From Streptomyces nigrescens (GTDB lineage Bacteria; Actinomycetota; Actinomycetes; Streptomycetales; Streptomycetaceae), in the NCBI GenBank assembly GCA_024349765.1, contig AP026073.1, positions 6,510,001 through 6,574,000 on the forward strand: a stretch of 64,000 nucleotides of DNA. The letters run 5' to 3'. The notes under the pieces are model-generated. The model searched no databases. It was not told the DNA's origin and saw only the letters and a program-made list of their open reading frames with translations. The position numbers and the translations under genes are program-made. Each line of letters begins with the position of its first letter. The stretch's first letter is position 1. This document shows positions 33,324-41,684 of the stretch, in pieces.

Positions 33324-34124
33324 ATGGCCGACACCGTGCTCTACGACGTGACCGACGGACTCGCGACGATCACGCTCAACCGCCCGGACGCGATGAACGC
33401 GCTGAACGTCGAGGCGAAGGTGCTCCTGCGGGACACGCTCCAGGAGGCCGCGGCCGACCCCGCGGTCCGGGCGGTGCTGCTGACCGCCACCGGGCGGGCG
33501 TTCTGCGTCGGGCAGGACCTCAAGGAGCACATCGGCCTGCTGGCCGAGGACCGGGCCACCGGCTCCGGCGGCACCATGAACACCGTGCGTGAGCACTACA
33601 ACCCGATCGTGACCGCGCTGACCGAGATGGCCAAGCCGGTCGTCGCCGGGGTCAACGGGGTCGCCGCGGGCGCCGGGGCGGGCTTCGCGCTGGCCGCGGA
33701 CTACCGCGTCGTCGCCGACACCGCCTCCTTCAACACCTCCTTCGCGGGCGTCGCGCTGACCGCCGACTCCGGGGTGTCCTGGACCCTGCCCCGGCTGATC
33801 GGCCACAGCCGCGCCGCCGACCTGCTGCTCTTCCCGCGGTCGATCAGCGCCCAGGAGGCGTACGAGCTGGGCATCGCCAACAAGGTCGTACCGGCCGCCG
33901 AACTGGCCGAGGAGGCCGCGGCGGTCGCCCGCCGGCTGGCCCAGGGGCCGACCGCCGCCTACGCCGCGATCAAGGAGTCGCTGGCCTACGGAGCGGGGCA
34001 CTCGCTCGCCGAGACCCTCGGCAAGGAGGACGAGCTGCAGGGCCGGGCCGGGGCGTCGGAGGACCACCACATCGCGGTCGAGGCGTTCGTGAAGAAGGAG
34101 AAGCCGGTCTTCCTCGGCCGCTGA
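33324..34124 (+). CDS. Enoyl-CoA hydratase/isomerase family protein
   Basis: 266 residues from ATG 33324 (GGAGGGG upstream). Crotonase fold: the oxyanion segment G-R-A-F-C-V-G-Q-D-L-K-E-H and G-V-A-A-G-A-G-A-G-F-A-L-A-A-D with A-D-S-G-V-S-W-T-L-P-R-L. The second glutamate of true hydratases appears replaced by Asp, pointing to an isomerase or PaaG-like enzyme. Acts on acyl-CoA in fatty or aromatic acid breakdown. No other beta-oxidation gene is near; converges on tag. Confidence 0.9.
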   Translation: MADTVLYDVTDGLATITLNRPDAMNALNVEAKVLLRDTLQEAAADPAVRAVLLTATGRAFCVGQDLKEHIGLLAEDRATGSGGTMNTVREHYNPIVTALTEMAKPVVAGVNGVAAGAGAGFALAADYRVVADTASFNTSFAGVALTADSGVSWTLPRLIGHSRAADLLLFPRSISAQEAYELGIANKVVPAAELAEEAAAVARRLAQGPTAAYAAIKESLAYGAGHSLAETLGKEDELQGRAGASEDHHIAVEAFVKKEKPVFLGR

Positions 34125-34181
34125 CCGCGGCCCGCCGGGCCGGACGGGCCGTCCCACGGGCCGCCCACCGGCCGGGCCGCG

Positions 34182-34787
34182 TCAGCCGGCCGCCGCCTCC
34201 ACCGCCGCCCGGACGTGGCACTCCGCCAGATGGTCGTTGACCAGCCCGCAGGCCTGCATCATCGCGTAGGCCGTGGTCGGGCCGACGAAGCGGAAGCCGC
34301 GCTTCTTGAGGTCCTTGGCGAGCGCCGTGGACTCCGGGGTCACCGGCTGGACATCGCCCACCGTGCGCGGCACCGGGCGGCCGGCCCGATCGGGGGCGTA
34401 GGACCAGATCAGCTCGTCGAGCTCGCCGGGGGCCAGCGCGGCGGCGACCTTGGCGTTGTTGATCGTCGCGGCGATCTTGGCGCGGTTGCGGATGATGCCG
34501 GGGTCGGCGAGCAGCCGCTCGGCGTCCGCCTCGGTGAACCGCGCCACCGCCGCGATCTCGAACCCGGCGAACGCGGCGCGGAACCCGGGGCGGCGCCGCA
34601 GGATCGTGATCCACGAGAGGCCGGACTGGAACGCCTCCAGGCTCATCCGCTCGAAGAGCGCGTCGTCGCCGTGGACCGGCAGGCCCCATTCCGTGTCGTG
34701 GTAGGCGCGGTAGTCCGCCATCTGCGCGGACTCCATGCCCCACGGACAGCGCGGGATCCCGTCCGGCTCCGTCACCACACCGCTCAT
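34182..34787 (-). CDS. tag: DNA-3-methyladenine glycosylase I
   Basis: 201 residues from ATG 34787. The Tag zinc site is complete: Cys14 (P-R-C-P-W-G), His30 (A-Y-H-D-T-E-W-G), His186 and Cys190 (N-D-H-L-A-E-C-H). The lesion-pocket segment S-W-I-T-I-L-R-R-R is present. It removes 3-methyladenine from alkylated DNA, starting base-excision repair. The start overlaps the stop of the upstream DivIVA-domain gene (ATGA), a pair also found in mycobacteria (Rv1209-Rv1210). Confidence 0.93.
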   Translation of the reverse strand: MSGVVTEPDGIPRCPWGMESAQMADYRAYHDTEWGLPVHGDDALFERMSLEAFQSGLSWITILRRRPGFRAAFAGFEIAAVARFTEADAERLLADPGIIRNRAKIAATINNAKVAAALAPGELDELIWSYAPDRAGRPVPRTVGDVQPVTPESTALAKDLKKRGFRFVGPTTAYAMMQACGLVNDHLAECHVRAAVEAAAG

Positions 34788-35233
34788 CGGTCCTCCCCCT
34801 CTTCCGGGCCGCCGGGCGCCCCGGTCCCGTCCGCGTCCCCGGAACGGCCGCCGCCGGCCCCCGGCCGCGTCTCCGGCACCGGTCCGGGCGCGGCCGGGCC
34901 GTCCTGTATGAGCCCCGGGCCGCCCATCGCCGCGGCGTGCGCCCCGGCCAGCGCGGCCTCCAGCTCGGCGATCCGGGAGTCCCGCTCGGCCAGCTCGGCA
35001 CCCAGCCGGTCCAGAACGCCGTCGACGTCGTCCATGCGGTAGCCGCGCACGCCCACCGGCAGCCGGACGGCGTCCACGTCGGCACGGCCCAGCGGGCGGT
35101 CGACGGGCAGCGGGTCGGACAGCCGGTCCGGCTCGGCGTCCCGCAGGCCGCCGCCGTCACCGCCGACGACCACGAGCGTGACCGCGGCGACCACCACGAC
35201 CATCGCGATCAGCAAGAACCAGAACACGACCAA
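34784..35233 (-). CDS. DivIVA-domain membrane protein
   Basis: 149 residues. One N-terminal helix (F-W-F-L-L-I-A-M-V-V-V-V-A-A-V-T-L-V-V-V) is followed by a DivIVA core (V-D-A-V-R-L-P-V-G-V-R-G-Y-R-M-D-D-V-D-G-V-L-D-R-L) and a coiled coil (E-L-A-E-R-D-S-R-I-A-E-L-E). The C-terminus is Pro/Gly-rich. It may attach to the pole or growing tips. Divergent from folP by about 85 bp and overlapping tag. Confidence 0.87.
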   Translation of the reverse strand: MVVFWFLLIAMVVVVAAVTLVVVGGDGGGLRDAEPDRLSDPLPVDRPLGRADVDAVRLPVGVRGYRMDDVDGVLDRLGAELAERDSRIAELEAALAGAHAAAMGGPGLIQDGPAAPGPVPETRPGAGGGRSGDADGTGAPGGPEEGEDR

Positions 35234-35318
35234 CTCCCCGGACTTGTGCCTGCTCCGATCGTGCCATGCGGGTGTGACAGTTAGGGTCGCTCCCGGACCA
35301 TGGAGAGGAAGTCAGGGA

Positions 35319-36179
35319 ATGCTGCGGCTGGGTAATCGCGAGTTCGGACCGGACGAGCGGGTGATCATGGCGATCGTCAACCGGACTCCGGACTCGTTCT
35401 ACGACCAGGGCGCCACTTTCCGTGACGAGCCCGCGCTGGCGCGGGTGGAACAGGCGGTGGCCGAGGGCGCCGCGATCATCGACATCGGCGGCGTCAAGGC
35501 GGGGCCCGGCGAGGAGGTCGACGCCGAGGAGGAGGCCCGCCGCACGGTCGGTTTCGTGGCCGAGGTGCGCAAGCGGTTCCCCGATGTGGTGATCAGCGTC
35601 GACACCTGGCGGCACGAGGTCGGCGAGGCGGTCTGCGAGGCCGGCGCGGACCTGCTCAACGACGCCTGGGGCGGGGTCGATCCGCTGCTGGCCGAGGTGG
35701 CGGCGCGGTACGGCGTCGGCCTGGTGTGCACCCACGCCGGCGGGATCGAGCCGCGCACCCGCCCGCACCGGGTCACCTACGACGACGTGATGGCCGATAT
35801 CCTGCAGGTCACGCTCGGACTGGCGGAGCGGGCCGCGGAGTTGGGCGTACGGCGGGACGCGATCCTGATCGACCCGGGGCACGACTTCGGGAAGAACACC
35901 CGGCACAGCCTGGAGGCGACCCGCCGGCTGGACGAGATGACCGCCACGGGCTGGCCGGTGCTGGTCTCGCTGTCCAACAAGGACTTCGTCGGCGAGACGC
36001 TCGACCGGCCGGTCAAGGAGCGGCTGCTGGGCACCCTCGCGACCACGGCGGTGTCGGCCTGGCTGGGCGCCCAGGTCTACCGGGTCCACGAGGTCGCCGA
36101 GACCCGCCAGATCCTCGACATGGTCTCCTCGATCGCCGGCCACCGGCCCCCGGCGGTCGCCCGCCGGGGCCTGGCCTAG
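35319..36179 (+). CDS. folP: Dihydropteroate synthase-like protein (FolP2 type)
   Basis: 286 residues from ATG 35319 (GGAGAGGAAG upstream). The DHPS barrel is clear: I-V-N-R-T-P-D-S-F-Y-D (19-29), then I-D-I-G-G at 54-58. But the family's D-V-G-G-E-S-T-R-P loop is replaced by D-I-G-G-V-K-A-G-P, and I-D-P-G-H-D-F-G-K and S-N-K-D-F also differ. These changes resemble mycobacterial FolP2 (Rv1207), reported not to act as a DHPS. Its role is therefore uncertain. Divergent from the DivIVA-tag pair. Confidence 0.87.
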   Translation: MLRLGNREFGPDERVIMAIVNRTPDSFYDQGATFRDEPALARVEQAVAEGAAIIDIGGVKAGPGEEVDAEEEARRTVGFVAEVRKRFPDVVISVDTWRHEVGEAVCEAGADLLNDAWGGVDPLLAEVAARYGVGLVCTHAGGIEPRTRPHRVTYDDVMADILQVTLGLAERAAELGVRRDAILIDPGHDFGKNTRHSLEATRRLDEMTATGWPVLVSLSNKDFVGETLDRPVKERLLGTLATTAVSAWLGAQVYRVHEVAETRQILDMVSSIAGHRPPAVARRGLA

Positions 36180-36185
36180 GGGCGC

Positions 36186-36211
36186 CTCCCCGATCAGGCC
36201 GGATCGGGGAG
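36186..36211. terminator. Bidirectional terminator
   Basis: CTCCCCGATC (36186-36195) and GATCGGGGAG (36202-36211) pair perfectly around AGGCCG, between the convergent folP and LOG genes. Confidence 0.75.
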
Positions 36212-36232
36212 ACACCCCGGCATCCGGCCCGC

Positions 36233-36988
36233 TCAGGGCTGGATGCCGACCTCCTTGGTCACCAGCGCGATCGCCTCGTCCACGTCGTCGCTGAGGTGGA
36301 ACAGCTCCAGGTCGTGCATCGACGCCTTGCCCTGGGCGATCAGGGTGTCGCGCAGCCAGTCGACCAGCCCGGCCCAGTAGGCGGTGCCGAACAGCACGAT
36401 CGGGAAGCGGGTGACCTTGCGGGTCTGGACGAGGGTGAGCGCCTCGAAGAGCTCGTCGAGGGTGCCGAGCCCGCCGGGCAGAACCACGAATCCCCGGGCG
36501 TACTTCACAAAACACGTCTTGCGGACGAAGAAGTAACGGAAGTCGACGCCGAGGTTCACGTACTGGTTCATGCCCTGCTCGAAGGGCAGCTCGATGCCCA
36601 GTCCGACGGAGGTGCCACCGGCCTCGTGGGCGCCCTTGTTGGCGGCCTCCATGGCACCCGGGCCACCGCCGGTGATCACCGCGAAGCCCGCCTCCACCAG
36701 GGCCCGCCCGATCCGCACACCGATCTCGTACTCCTTGGAGTCGCGCGGCGTACGGGCCGAGCCGAAGACGCTGACAGCCGGGCCCAGCTCGGCCAGCGCG
36801 CCGAAGCCCTCGACGAACTCCGACTGGATGCGCATCACGCGCCAGGGGTCGGTGTGCACCCACTCGGAGGGGCCTGCGGAGTCCAGCAGCCGCTGGTCGG
36901 TGGTGCCGGCCTGCACCTGGTCGTGGCGGCGCAGAACGCGACCCAGCCGCTGCTCACCGGGGGCCGGTGCTCCCTCGGGACTGGCCAT
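36233..36988 (-). CDS. LOG family (TIGR00730) protein
   Basis: 251 residues from ATG 36988. It carries both diagnostic motifs: G-G-G-P-G-A-M-E at 107-114 and P-G-G-L-G-T-L-D-E at 171-179, in a Rossmann-like fold. Characterised relatives hydrolyse nucleotide monophosphates and can release cytokinin bases. Mycobacterial Rv1205 is in the same place, next to folP2. A role in nucleotide clean-up is inferred. Confidence 0.9.
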   Translation of the reverse strand: MASPEGAPAPGEQRLGRVLRRHDQVQAGTTDQRLLDSAGPSEWVHTDPWRVMRIQSEFVEGFGALAELGPAVSVFGSARTPRDSKEYEIGVRIGRALVEAGFAVITGGGPGAMEAANKGAHEAGGTSVGLGIELPFEQGMNQYVNLGVDFRYFFVRKTCFVKYARGFVVLPGGLGTLDELFEALTLVQTRKVTRFPIVLFGTAYWAGLVDWLRDTLIAQGKASMHDLELFHLSDDVDEAIALVTKEVGIQP

Positions 36989-37112
36989 GACATGCTCCCT
37001 CCGCTGACGATCGTTTGCCGTTTCAGCGTAGATCCGACGGCCTGAAGCGCAGGGGAATTTCGCTGGTCCGCCGGGGGTCGGCCACCGGTCCCGAGCGGTG
37101 CGGCACGGCCCT

Positions 37113-38204
37113 TCAGGCGGTGAGCCAGGCGCGCAGCCGCTCCTCGCAGTGCAGGATGCGCTCGATCTCGACCCGTTCGTCCTTCTTGTGCGCGAGCAGC
37201 GAGTAGCCCGGGCCGTAGTTGACGGCCGGGACGCCCAGGGCGCTGAACCGGGAGACGTCGGTCCAGCCGAACTTGGGCATCGCGGTGCCGCCGACCGCCG
37301 CCATGAACGCCTTCGCCGCGGGGTGCGACAGCCCGGGCAGCGCGCCCGGGGAGTGGTCGTCGACGACGAACTCGTCGACCGGGCAGTCCGCGAAGACCTC
37401 CCGCACGTGGGCGATCGCCTCCTCCGGGGTCCGGTCGGGGGCGTAGCGGAAGTTGACCGTGACCGTGCAGGCGTCGGGGACGACGTTGCCGGCGACCCCG
37501 CCCTCGACGCGGACGGCGTTGAGGCCCTCGCGGTATTCGAGGCCGTCGATCACCGGCCGGCGCGGCTCGTAGGCGGCGAGCCGGGCCAGGATCGGGGCGG
37601 CGGCGTGGATCGCGTTGGCGCCCATCCAGCTGCGGGCGGAGTGCGCGCGCTCCCCGGTGGTGCGCAGCAGGACCCGGAGGGTGCCCTGGCAGCCGCCCTC
37701 CACCTGGGCGTCGGAGGGCTCCAGGAGGACGGCGAAGTCACCGGCGAGCCACTCGGGGTGGGCGTCGGCGACATGGCCGAGGCCGTTGAGGTGCGCGGCG
37801 ACCTCTTCGTTGTCGTAGAAGACGAACGTGAGGTCCCGGTTGGGCGCGGGGACCGTGGCGGCCATCCGCAGCTGGACGGCGACCCCGGACTTCATGTCGC
37901 AGGTGCCGCAGCCCCACAGCACGCCGTCCTCGTCGAGCCGCGACGGGACGTTGTCCGCGATCGGCACGGTGTCGAGGTGTCCGGCGAGCACCACCCGCTC
38001 GTCGCGGCCCAGCTGCGTACGGGCCACGACGTTGTTGCCGTACCGGTCGACGGTCAGGTGCGGCAGGGCGCGCAGGGCGTTCTCGACCGCGTCGGCGAGG
38101 TCCTTCTCGTTGCCGCTCTCGGAGGGGATGTCGACCAGCTGCGCGGTGAGCGCGGCGGCGTCGAGCGACAGGTCGAGGACCGGGGGGTGTGTGGTGCGCT
38201 CCAT
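37113..38204 (-). CDS. dapE: Succinyl-diaminopimelate desuccinylase DapE
   Basis: 363 residues from ATG 38204. The M20 metallopeptidase ligands are seen: His76 and Asp78 (G-H-L-D-T-V), Asp103 (C-D-M-K), Glu133/Glu134 (D-N-E-E). The lid domain G-E-R-A-H-S-A-R-S-W-M-G-x-N-A is typical of DapE. It releases diaminopimelate for lysine and cell-wall synthesis. DapC, the previous step, is encoded 3 kb away. Confidence 0.92.
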   Translation of the reverse strand: MERTTHPPVLDLSLDAAALTAQLVDIPSESGNEKDLADAVENALRALPHLTVDRYGNNVVARTQLGRDERVVLAGHLDTVPIADNVPSRLDEDGVLWGCGTCDMKSGVAVQLRMAATVPAPNRDLTFVFYDNEEVAAHLNGLGHVADAHPEWLAGDFAVLLEPSDAQVEGGCQGTLRVLLRTTGERAHSARSWMGANAIHAAAPILARLAAYEPRRPVIDGLEYREGLNAVRVEGGVAGNVVPDACTVTVNFRYAPDRTPEEAIAHVREVFADCPVDEFVVDDHSPGALPGLSHPAAKAFMAAVGGTAMPKFGWTDVSRFSALGVPAVNYGPGYSLLAHKKDERVEIERILHCEERLRAWLTA

Positions 38205-38244
38205 GGTTCCGACCCTATCGGCAGCACTCCAGTACGGTGGGCTC

Positions 38245-39180
38245 GTGTCCGCCCGCCCCGCCTTCGCCGTCCGCCGCACGCGCCTGTGGCGTTTCGCCGC
38301 AGCCTTCGCCGTACTCCTCGGACTGGCCGGCTACCTCCTGGTGCAGTACATCACCGGCGGCCCCGGGGCGCCGCACTGCACGGTGCGCGCCGAGGGGGAC
38401 GAGGAGGCGTACGAGCTGTCGCCGGAGCAGGCCGCGAACGCCGCGACGATCTCGGCGGTGGCGTCCTCCCGGGGCCTGCCGGAGCGTGCGGTGACCATCG
38501 CGCTGGCGACCGCGATGCAGGAGTCCGGGCTGCACAACATCGAATTCGGCGACCGGGACTCGGTCGGGCTCTTCCAGCAGCGGCCGTCCCAGGACTGGGG
38601 CACGGTGCGGCAGATCATGGATCCGGTCTATTCGGCCGGGGAGTTCTACCGCCATCTGGCGAAGGTGCCCGGCTACTCCCGGCTGCCGCTGACCGTCGCC
38701 GCGCAGAGGGTGCAGCGCAGTGGCTATCCGCAGGCGTACGCGAAGCACGAGGCGAACGCCGCGCGGCTGACCGGCGCGCTGACCGGACGCGACCCGGGCG
38801 CGATGACCTGCACCGAGAGCCGGCCGGAGGACAGCCGGGCGGGCGGCGCCGCGGCGGTGCGGGAGAAGCTGGTGCGGGAGTTCGGGGCCGGGGTGCTGCC
38901 GCGGACGGACGCCGCCGGGGGCCGCGGCGCGGGCGGCAACCGCGGGGTGACGGTACCGGTGGGGCAGGGCGGGCAGGCCGCGGCCCCGGGGTCCGAGGGC
39001 GCCCGGCGCGGCTGGGAGCTGGCGACCTGGGCGATGGCGCACTCCGCGGAGCTGCGCATCGAACAGATCTCTTACGCCGGCCGGACGTGGACGGCGGACG
39101 ATGCGGGGAAGGGCTGGCAGAACCGGCCGGGTGGTTCCGCGGCGGACGGGCGCGACGTTCGTATCATCACCGCGCAATAG
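38245..39180 (+). CDS. Membrane-anchored lysozyme-like protein
   Basis: 311 residues from GTG 38245. One N-terminal membrane helix (L-W-R-F-A-A-A-F-A-V-L-L-G-L-A-G-Y-L-L-V) leads to an extracytoplasmic domain with A-M-Q-E-S-G-L ... G-D-R-D-S-V-G-L-F-Q-Q-R-P-S-Q-D-W-G, a lytic-transglycosylase-like signature with the catalytic Glu in Q-E-S. The C-terminal part is Gly-rich. It may cut or bind peptidoglycan in wall remodelling. Weak ribosome-binding site (GGTGGG). Divergent from dapE by 40 bp. Confidence 0.82.
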   Translation: MSARPAFAVRRTRLWRFAAAFAVLLGLAGYLLVQYITGGPGAPHCTVRAEGDEEAYELSPEQAANAATISAVASSRGLPERAVTIALATAMQESGLHNIEFGDRDSVGLFQQRPSQDWGTVRQIMDPVYSAGEFYRHLAKVPGYSRLPLTVAAQRVQRSGYPQAYAKHEANAARLTGALTGRDPGAMTCTESRPEDSRAGGAAAVREKLVREFGAGVLPRTDAAGGRGAGGNRGVTVPVGQGGQAAAPGSEGARRGWELATWAMAHSAELRIEQISYAGRTWTADDAGKGWQNRPGGSAADGRDVRIITAQ

Positions 39181-39498
39181 TTTGCGGTATCGCCCGTAAG
39201 GGTTCCCCGAGCCGCGGACCGCGGTAATTCCCTTGGAAATGGCGCGAGTTGGCGCCCGGAGGAATGCCTTTTCCGTCAATTCCCTTGCGGGCCAAGGGCC
39301 GTGACGTTTCCGCACCCGCGGGCGCGTGTCCATATCGCCCTTCTTTCGGCACGCCCGATTATGCGATGCGTTACCAACTCTTTACCGGAGTTCACCGCAA
39401 CCTTCGGGGGTCTGACGCGGTAGTCAGTGCGTCCGCCCGGCGGACATGGCACAGCACATCTGTCAGAAGTCCGAGTCCTTCTCCGTAAAAGGAGCACC
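39181..39498. other. AT-richer gap before secreted-protein gene
   Basis: 318 bp of relatively AT-rich DNA holding the promoter region of the secreted protein gene. I considered a cyclic-di-AMP riboswitch because these occur before streptomycete wall genes, but found no conserved motif. AAAAGGAGC at 39486-39494 is the ribosome-binding site. No small ORF looks real. Confidence 0.4.
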
Positions 39499-40038
39499 AT
39501 GTCCCTCCCCGTTACGCGTCGGATCGCCCGAGCCGCCCTGCTCGTCGCAGCAGGCGCCGCTCCCGTGGTCGCTGCGGCCGGTACCGCGAGCGCAGCGAAC
39601 CTGCCTGTCAAGGCACCCGACCTGGTCGGCGGACTCACGGCGCCCCTGGACTCCCACAAGACGGGCGACACCCTCGACCGCGCCGCGCACCACGGCGTCG
39701 GCGTGCTGAACGAGGCCGGCAACAAGGCGGCGACGAAGCTCGCCCCGGCGCTGGTCGAGACCGCCGGCCCGGTCGTCAAGAAGGCCATGCCGCTCACCCA
39801 GGGCGCGGCGGACAAGGCCGAGAAGGTGGTCCGCCCGGTCGCCAAGGAAGGGGTCTCGACCGACTCGCTGCCGGTCAAGGCGGCCAGCGGTCTGCTCGGG
39901 GCGCCGGACGCGCTGGCCGGGAAGGCCGCCGGGCTGCTCGGCGCGCCCGACGCGCTGGCCGGGAAGGCCACCGGGCTGGTCGGCGGGCAGGCTCCGGGCA
40001 GGCTGCTCGGCGGGCTGCCGCTCGGTGGCCAGGCGTAA
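39499..40038 (+). CDS. Small secreted protein with tandem repeats
   Basis: 179 residues from ATG 39499 behind AAAAGGAG. A cleavable signal peptide ends ..A-G-T-A-S-A before A-N-L-P. The mature part is Ala/Gly/Lys/Pro-rich, low in aromatic residues, with two copies of G-L-L-G-A-P-D-A-L-A-G-K-A near the C-terminus. Expected to be exported and probably associated with the wall. Function not recognised; database names such as ATP-binding protein would be unsupported. Confidence 0.8.
   Translation: MSLPVTRRIARAALLVAAGAAPVVAAAGTASAANLPVKAPDLVGGLTAPLDSHKTGDTLDRAAHHGVGVLNEAGNKAATKLAPALVETAGPVVKKAMPLTQGAADKAEKVVRPVAKEGVSTDSLPVKAASGLLGAPDALAGKAAGLLGAPDALAGKATGLVGGQAPGRLLGGLPLGGQA
39889..39972 (+). repeat. 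Two 42-bp tandem repeats in secreted-protein gene
   Basis: Copies at 39889-39930 and 39931-39972 encode the same 14-residue unit (starting G-L-L-G-A-P-D-A-L-A-G-K) with few base differences, followed by a degenerate third start (G-L-V-G-G). Confidence 0.85.
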
Positions 40039-40052
40039 CGACGGGCGAACGA

Positions 40053-40095
40053 CGCGCAGGGGCCCGGGGAGACACCCTCCCCGGGCCCCTGCGCG
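40053..40095. terminator. Strong bidirectional terminator
   Basis: A perfect 19-bp stem, CGCGCAGGGGCCCGGGGAG at 40053-40071 with its complement at 40077-40095 and a 5-base loop, between the convergent secreted-protein and dapC genes. Confidence 0.88.
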
Positions 40096-40116
40096 TGTGC
40101 GTTCAGCCGGCGCGGC

Positions 40117-41226
40117 TCATCCCGCCAGGCGGCGCACCGCGGCGGCCACCCGCTCGTCGGTGGCCGTGAAGGCGATCCGGACGAACCGCTCGCCCGCGGC
40201 GCCGTAGAACTCGCCGGGGGCGACCAGGATGCCGCGTTCGGCGAGGGCGCCGACGGTCTCCCAGCAGGGTTCGTCGCGGGTCGCCCACAGGTAGAGCGAC
40301 GCCTCGCTGTGCTCGATGCGGAAGCCGTGGTTCAGGAGCGCCTCGCGCAGCGCCGTGCGGCGGGCGGCGTAGCGCTCGCGCTGCTCCCGGACGTGCGTGT
40401 CGTCGCCGAGCGCCGCCACCACCGCGGCCTGGGTGGGCGCCGAGGTCATCATGCCGCCGTGCTTGCGGATCTCCAGCAGCGGGCCGAGGACGGCCGGGTC
40501 GCCGGCCAGGAAGGCCGCGCGGTAGCCCGCCAGGTTGGAGCGCTTGGAGAGCGAGTGGACCGCGACCAGGCCCTCGTACGAGCCGCCGTTGACGTCCGGG
40601 TGCAGGACCGAGACCGGGTCGGCCTCCCAGCCCAGTTCGAGGTAGCACTCGTCGGAGACGAGGAGCACGCCGTGCTCGCGGGCCCAGGCGACGATGCCGG
40701 TCAGCTCGTCCTTGGACAGGACCCTGCCGGTCGGGTTGGACGGCGAGTTCAGCCAGAGCAGCTTCAGGTGCGCCGGGTCCAGGTCGCGCGGGTCGTCGTA
40801 GACCTCGTGGTCGGCGCGGGCCAGGCGGGCGCCGACCTCGTAGGTCGGGTAGGCCAGGCGCGGGTAGGCGACCTTGTCACCGGGGCCGAGGCCCAGCTGC
40901 GTCGGCAGCCAGGCCACCAGCTCCTTGGAGCCGACGATCGGCAGGACGTGGTGGTGGGTGACCCCGCGGGCGCCCAGCCGGCGCTCCAGCCAGCCGGTGA
41001 TCGCGTCGCGCAGGGCGGGGGTGCCCCAGACCGTCGGATAGCCCGGGGAGTCCGCCGCGTCGATCAGCGCCTTCTGGACCAGCTCGGGGACCGGGTCGAC
41101 CGGGGTGCCGACGGAGAGGTCGACGATCCCGTCGGGGTGGGCTGCGGCCGTCTTCTTGTACGGCTCCAGCTTGTCCCAGGGAAAGACCGGAAGGCGTGCG
41201 GAGACTGCGGACACGGGGTGGCTCAC
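40117..41226 (-). CDS. dapC: Succinyldiaminopimelate aminotransferase DapC
   Basis: 369 residues from GTG 41226. Fold-type I PLP enzyme: PLP-lysine at 228 in S-L-S-K-R-S-N-L-A-G-Y-R, N-x-P-x-N-P-T-G (160-167) and S-D-E-C-Y as the cofactor ring site. It makes N-succinyl-L,L-diaminopimelate in the lysine/peptidoglycan pathway. Preceded on the same strand by ferredoxin across a hairpin, matching the mycobacterial fdxC-dapC order (Rv1177-Rv1178). Confidence 0.92.
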   Translation of the reverse strand: MSHPVSAVSARLPVFPWDKLEPYKKTAAAHPDGIVDLSVGTPVDPVPELVQKALIDAADSPGYPTVWGTPALRDAITGWLERRLGARGVTHHHVLPIVGSKELVAWLPTQLGLGPGDKVAYPRLAYPTYEVGARLARADHEVYDDPRDLDPAHLKLLWLNSPSNPTGRVLSKDELTGIVAWAREHGVLLVSDECYLELGWEADPVSVLHPDVNGGSYEGLVAVHSLSKRSNLAGYRAAFLAGDPAVLGPLLEIRKHGGMMTSAPTQAAVVAALGDDTHVREQRERYAARRTALREALLNHGFRIEHSEASLYLWATRDEPCWETVGALAERGILVAPGEFYGAAGERFVRIAFTATDERVAAAVRRLAG

Positions 41227-41250
41227 TTTCCTCGGTGCGGCAAACGCCTC

Positions 41251-41294
41251 GGTCCCGTACGGCGGCGATCAAGGCGATCGGGCCGTACGGGACC
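41251..41294 (-). terminator. Hairpin between fdxA and dapC
   Basis: GGTCCCGTACGGC (41251-41263) pairs perfectly with GCCGTACGGGACC (41282-41294) over a loop of 18 bases containing GATC repeats. Probably ends or attenuates the ferredoxin transcript. Confidence 0.7.
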
Positions 41295-41363
41295 GGGGCG
41301 GCGCCGTGCGGCCGCTGATGACGCCGGGGAGGGGGAGCCGGCCGGCTCCCTCCGCCCGGGCGG

Positions 41364-41684
41364 TTACTGGTTCTGCGGCGGCAGCGCTGCGATGAAGGGG
41401 TGGTCGCGCTCGATCAGGCCGAGCTTGCTGGCGCCACCGGGCGAGCCCAGCTCGTCGAAGAACTCGACGTTCGCCTTGTAGTAGTCCTTCCACTCCTCCG
41501 GGGTGTCGTCCTCGTAGAAGATGGCCTCAACCGGGCAGACCGGCTCACAGGCGCCACAGTCGACGCATTCGTCCGGGTGGATGTACAAGGACCGGGAGCC
41601 CTCGTAGATGCAGTCGACCGGGCACTCCTCGATGCACGCCTTGTCCTTGACGTCGACACAAGGCTGCGCGATGACGTAGGTCAC
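41364..41684 (-). CDS. fdxA: 7Fe ferredoxin FdxA
   Basis: 106 residues from GTG 41684 with GAGGAGGAA upstream. Eight cysteines (9, 17, 21, 25, 40, 43, 46, 50) form the ferredoxin ligand set, the first cluster of the C-x7-C kind seen in 3Fe-4S/4Fe-4S proteins. It carries low-potential electrons in the cytoplasm, for example to P450 or oxidoreductases. Unlinked to a redox partner; upstream of dapC. Confidence 0.94.
   Translation of the reverse strand: MTYVIAQPCVDVKDKACIEECPVDCIYEGSRSLYIHPDECVDCGACEPVCPVEAIFYEDDTPEEWKDYYKANVEFFDELGSPGGASKLGLIERDHPFIAALPPQNQ

Noticed and set aside
39181-39498. Cyclic-di-AMP (ydaO) riboswitch before the secreted-protein gene
   Set aside because: The region is AT-richer and near a wall gene, but I could not find the conserved riboswitch segments.
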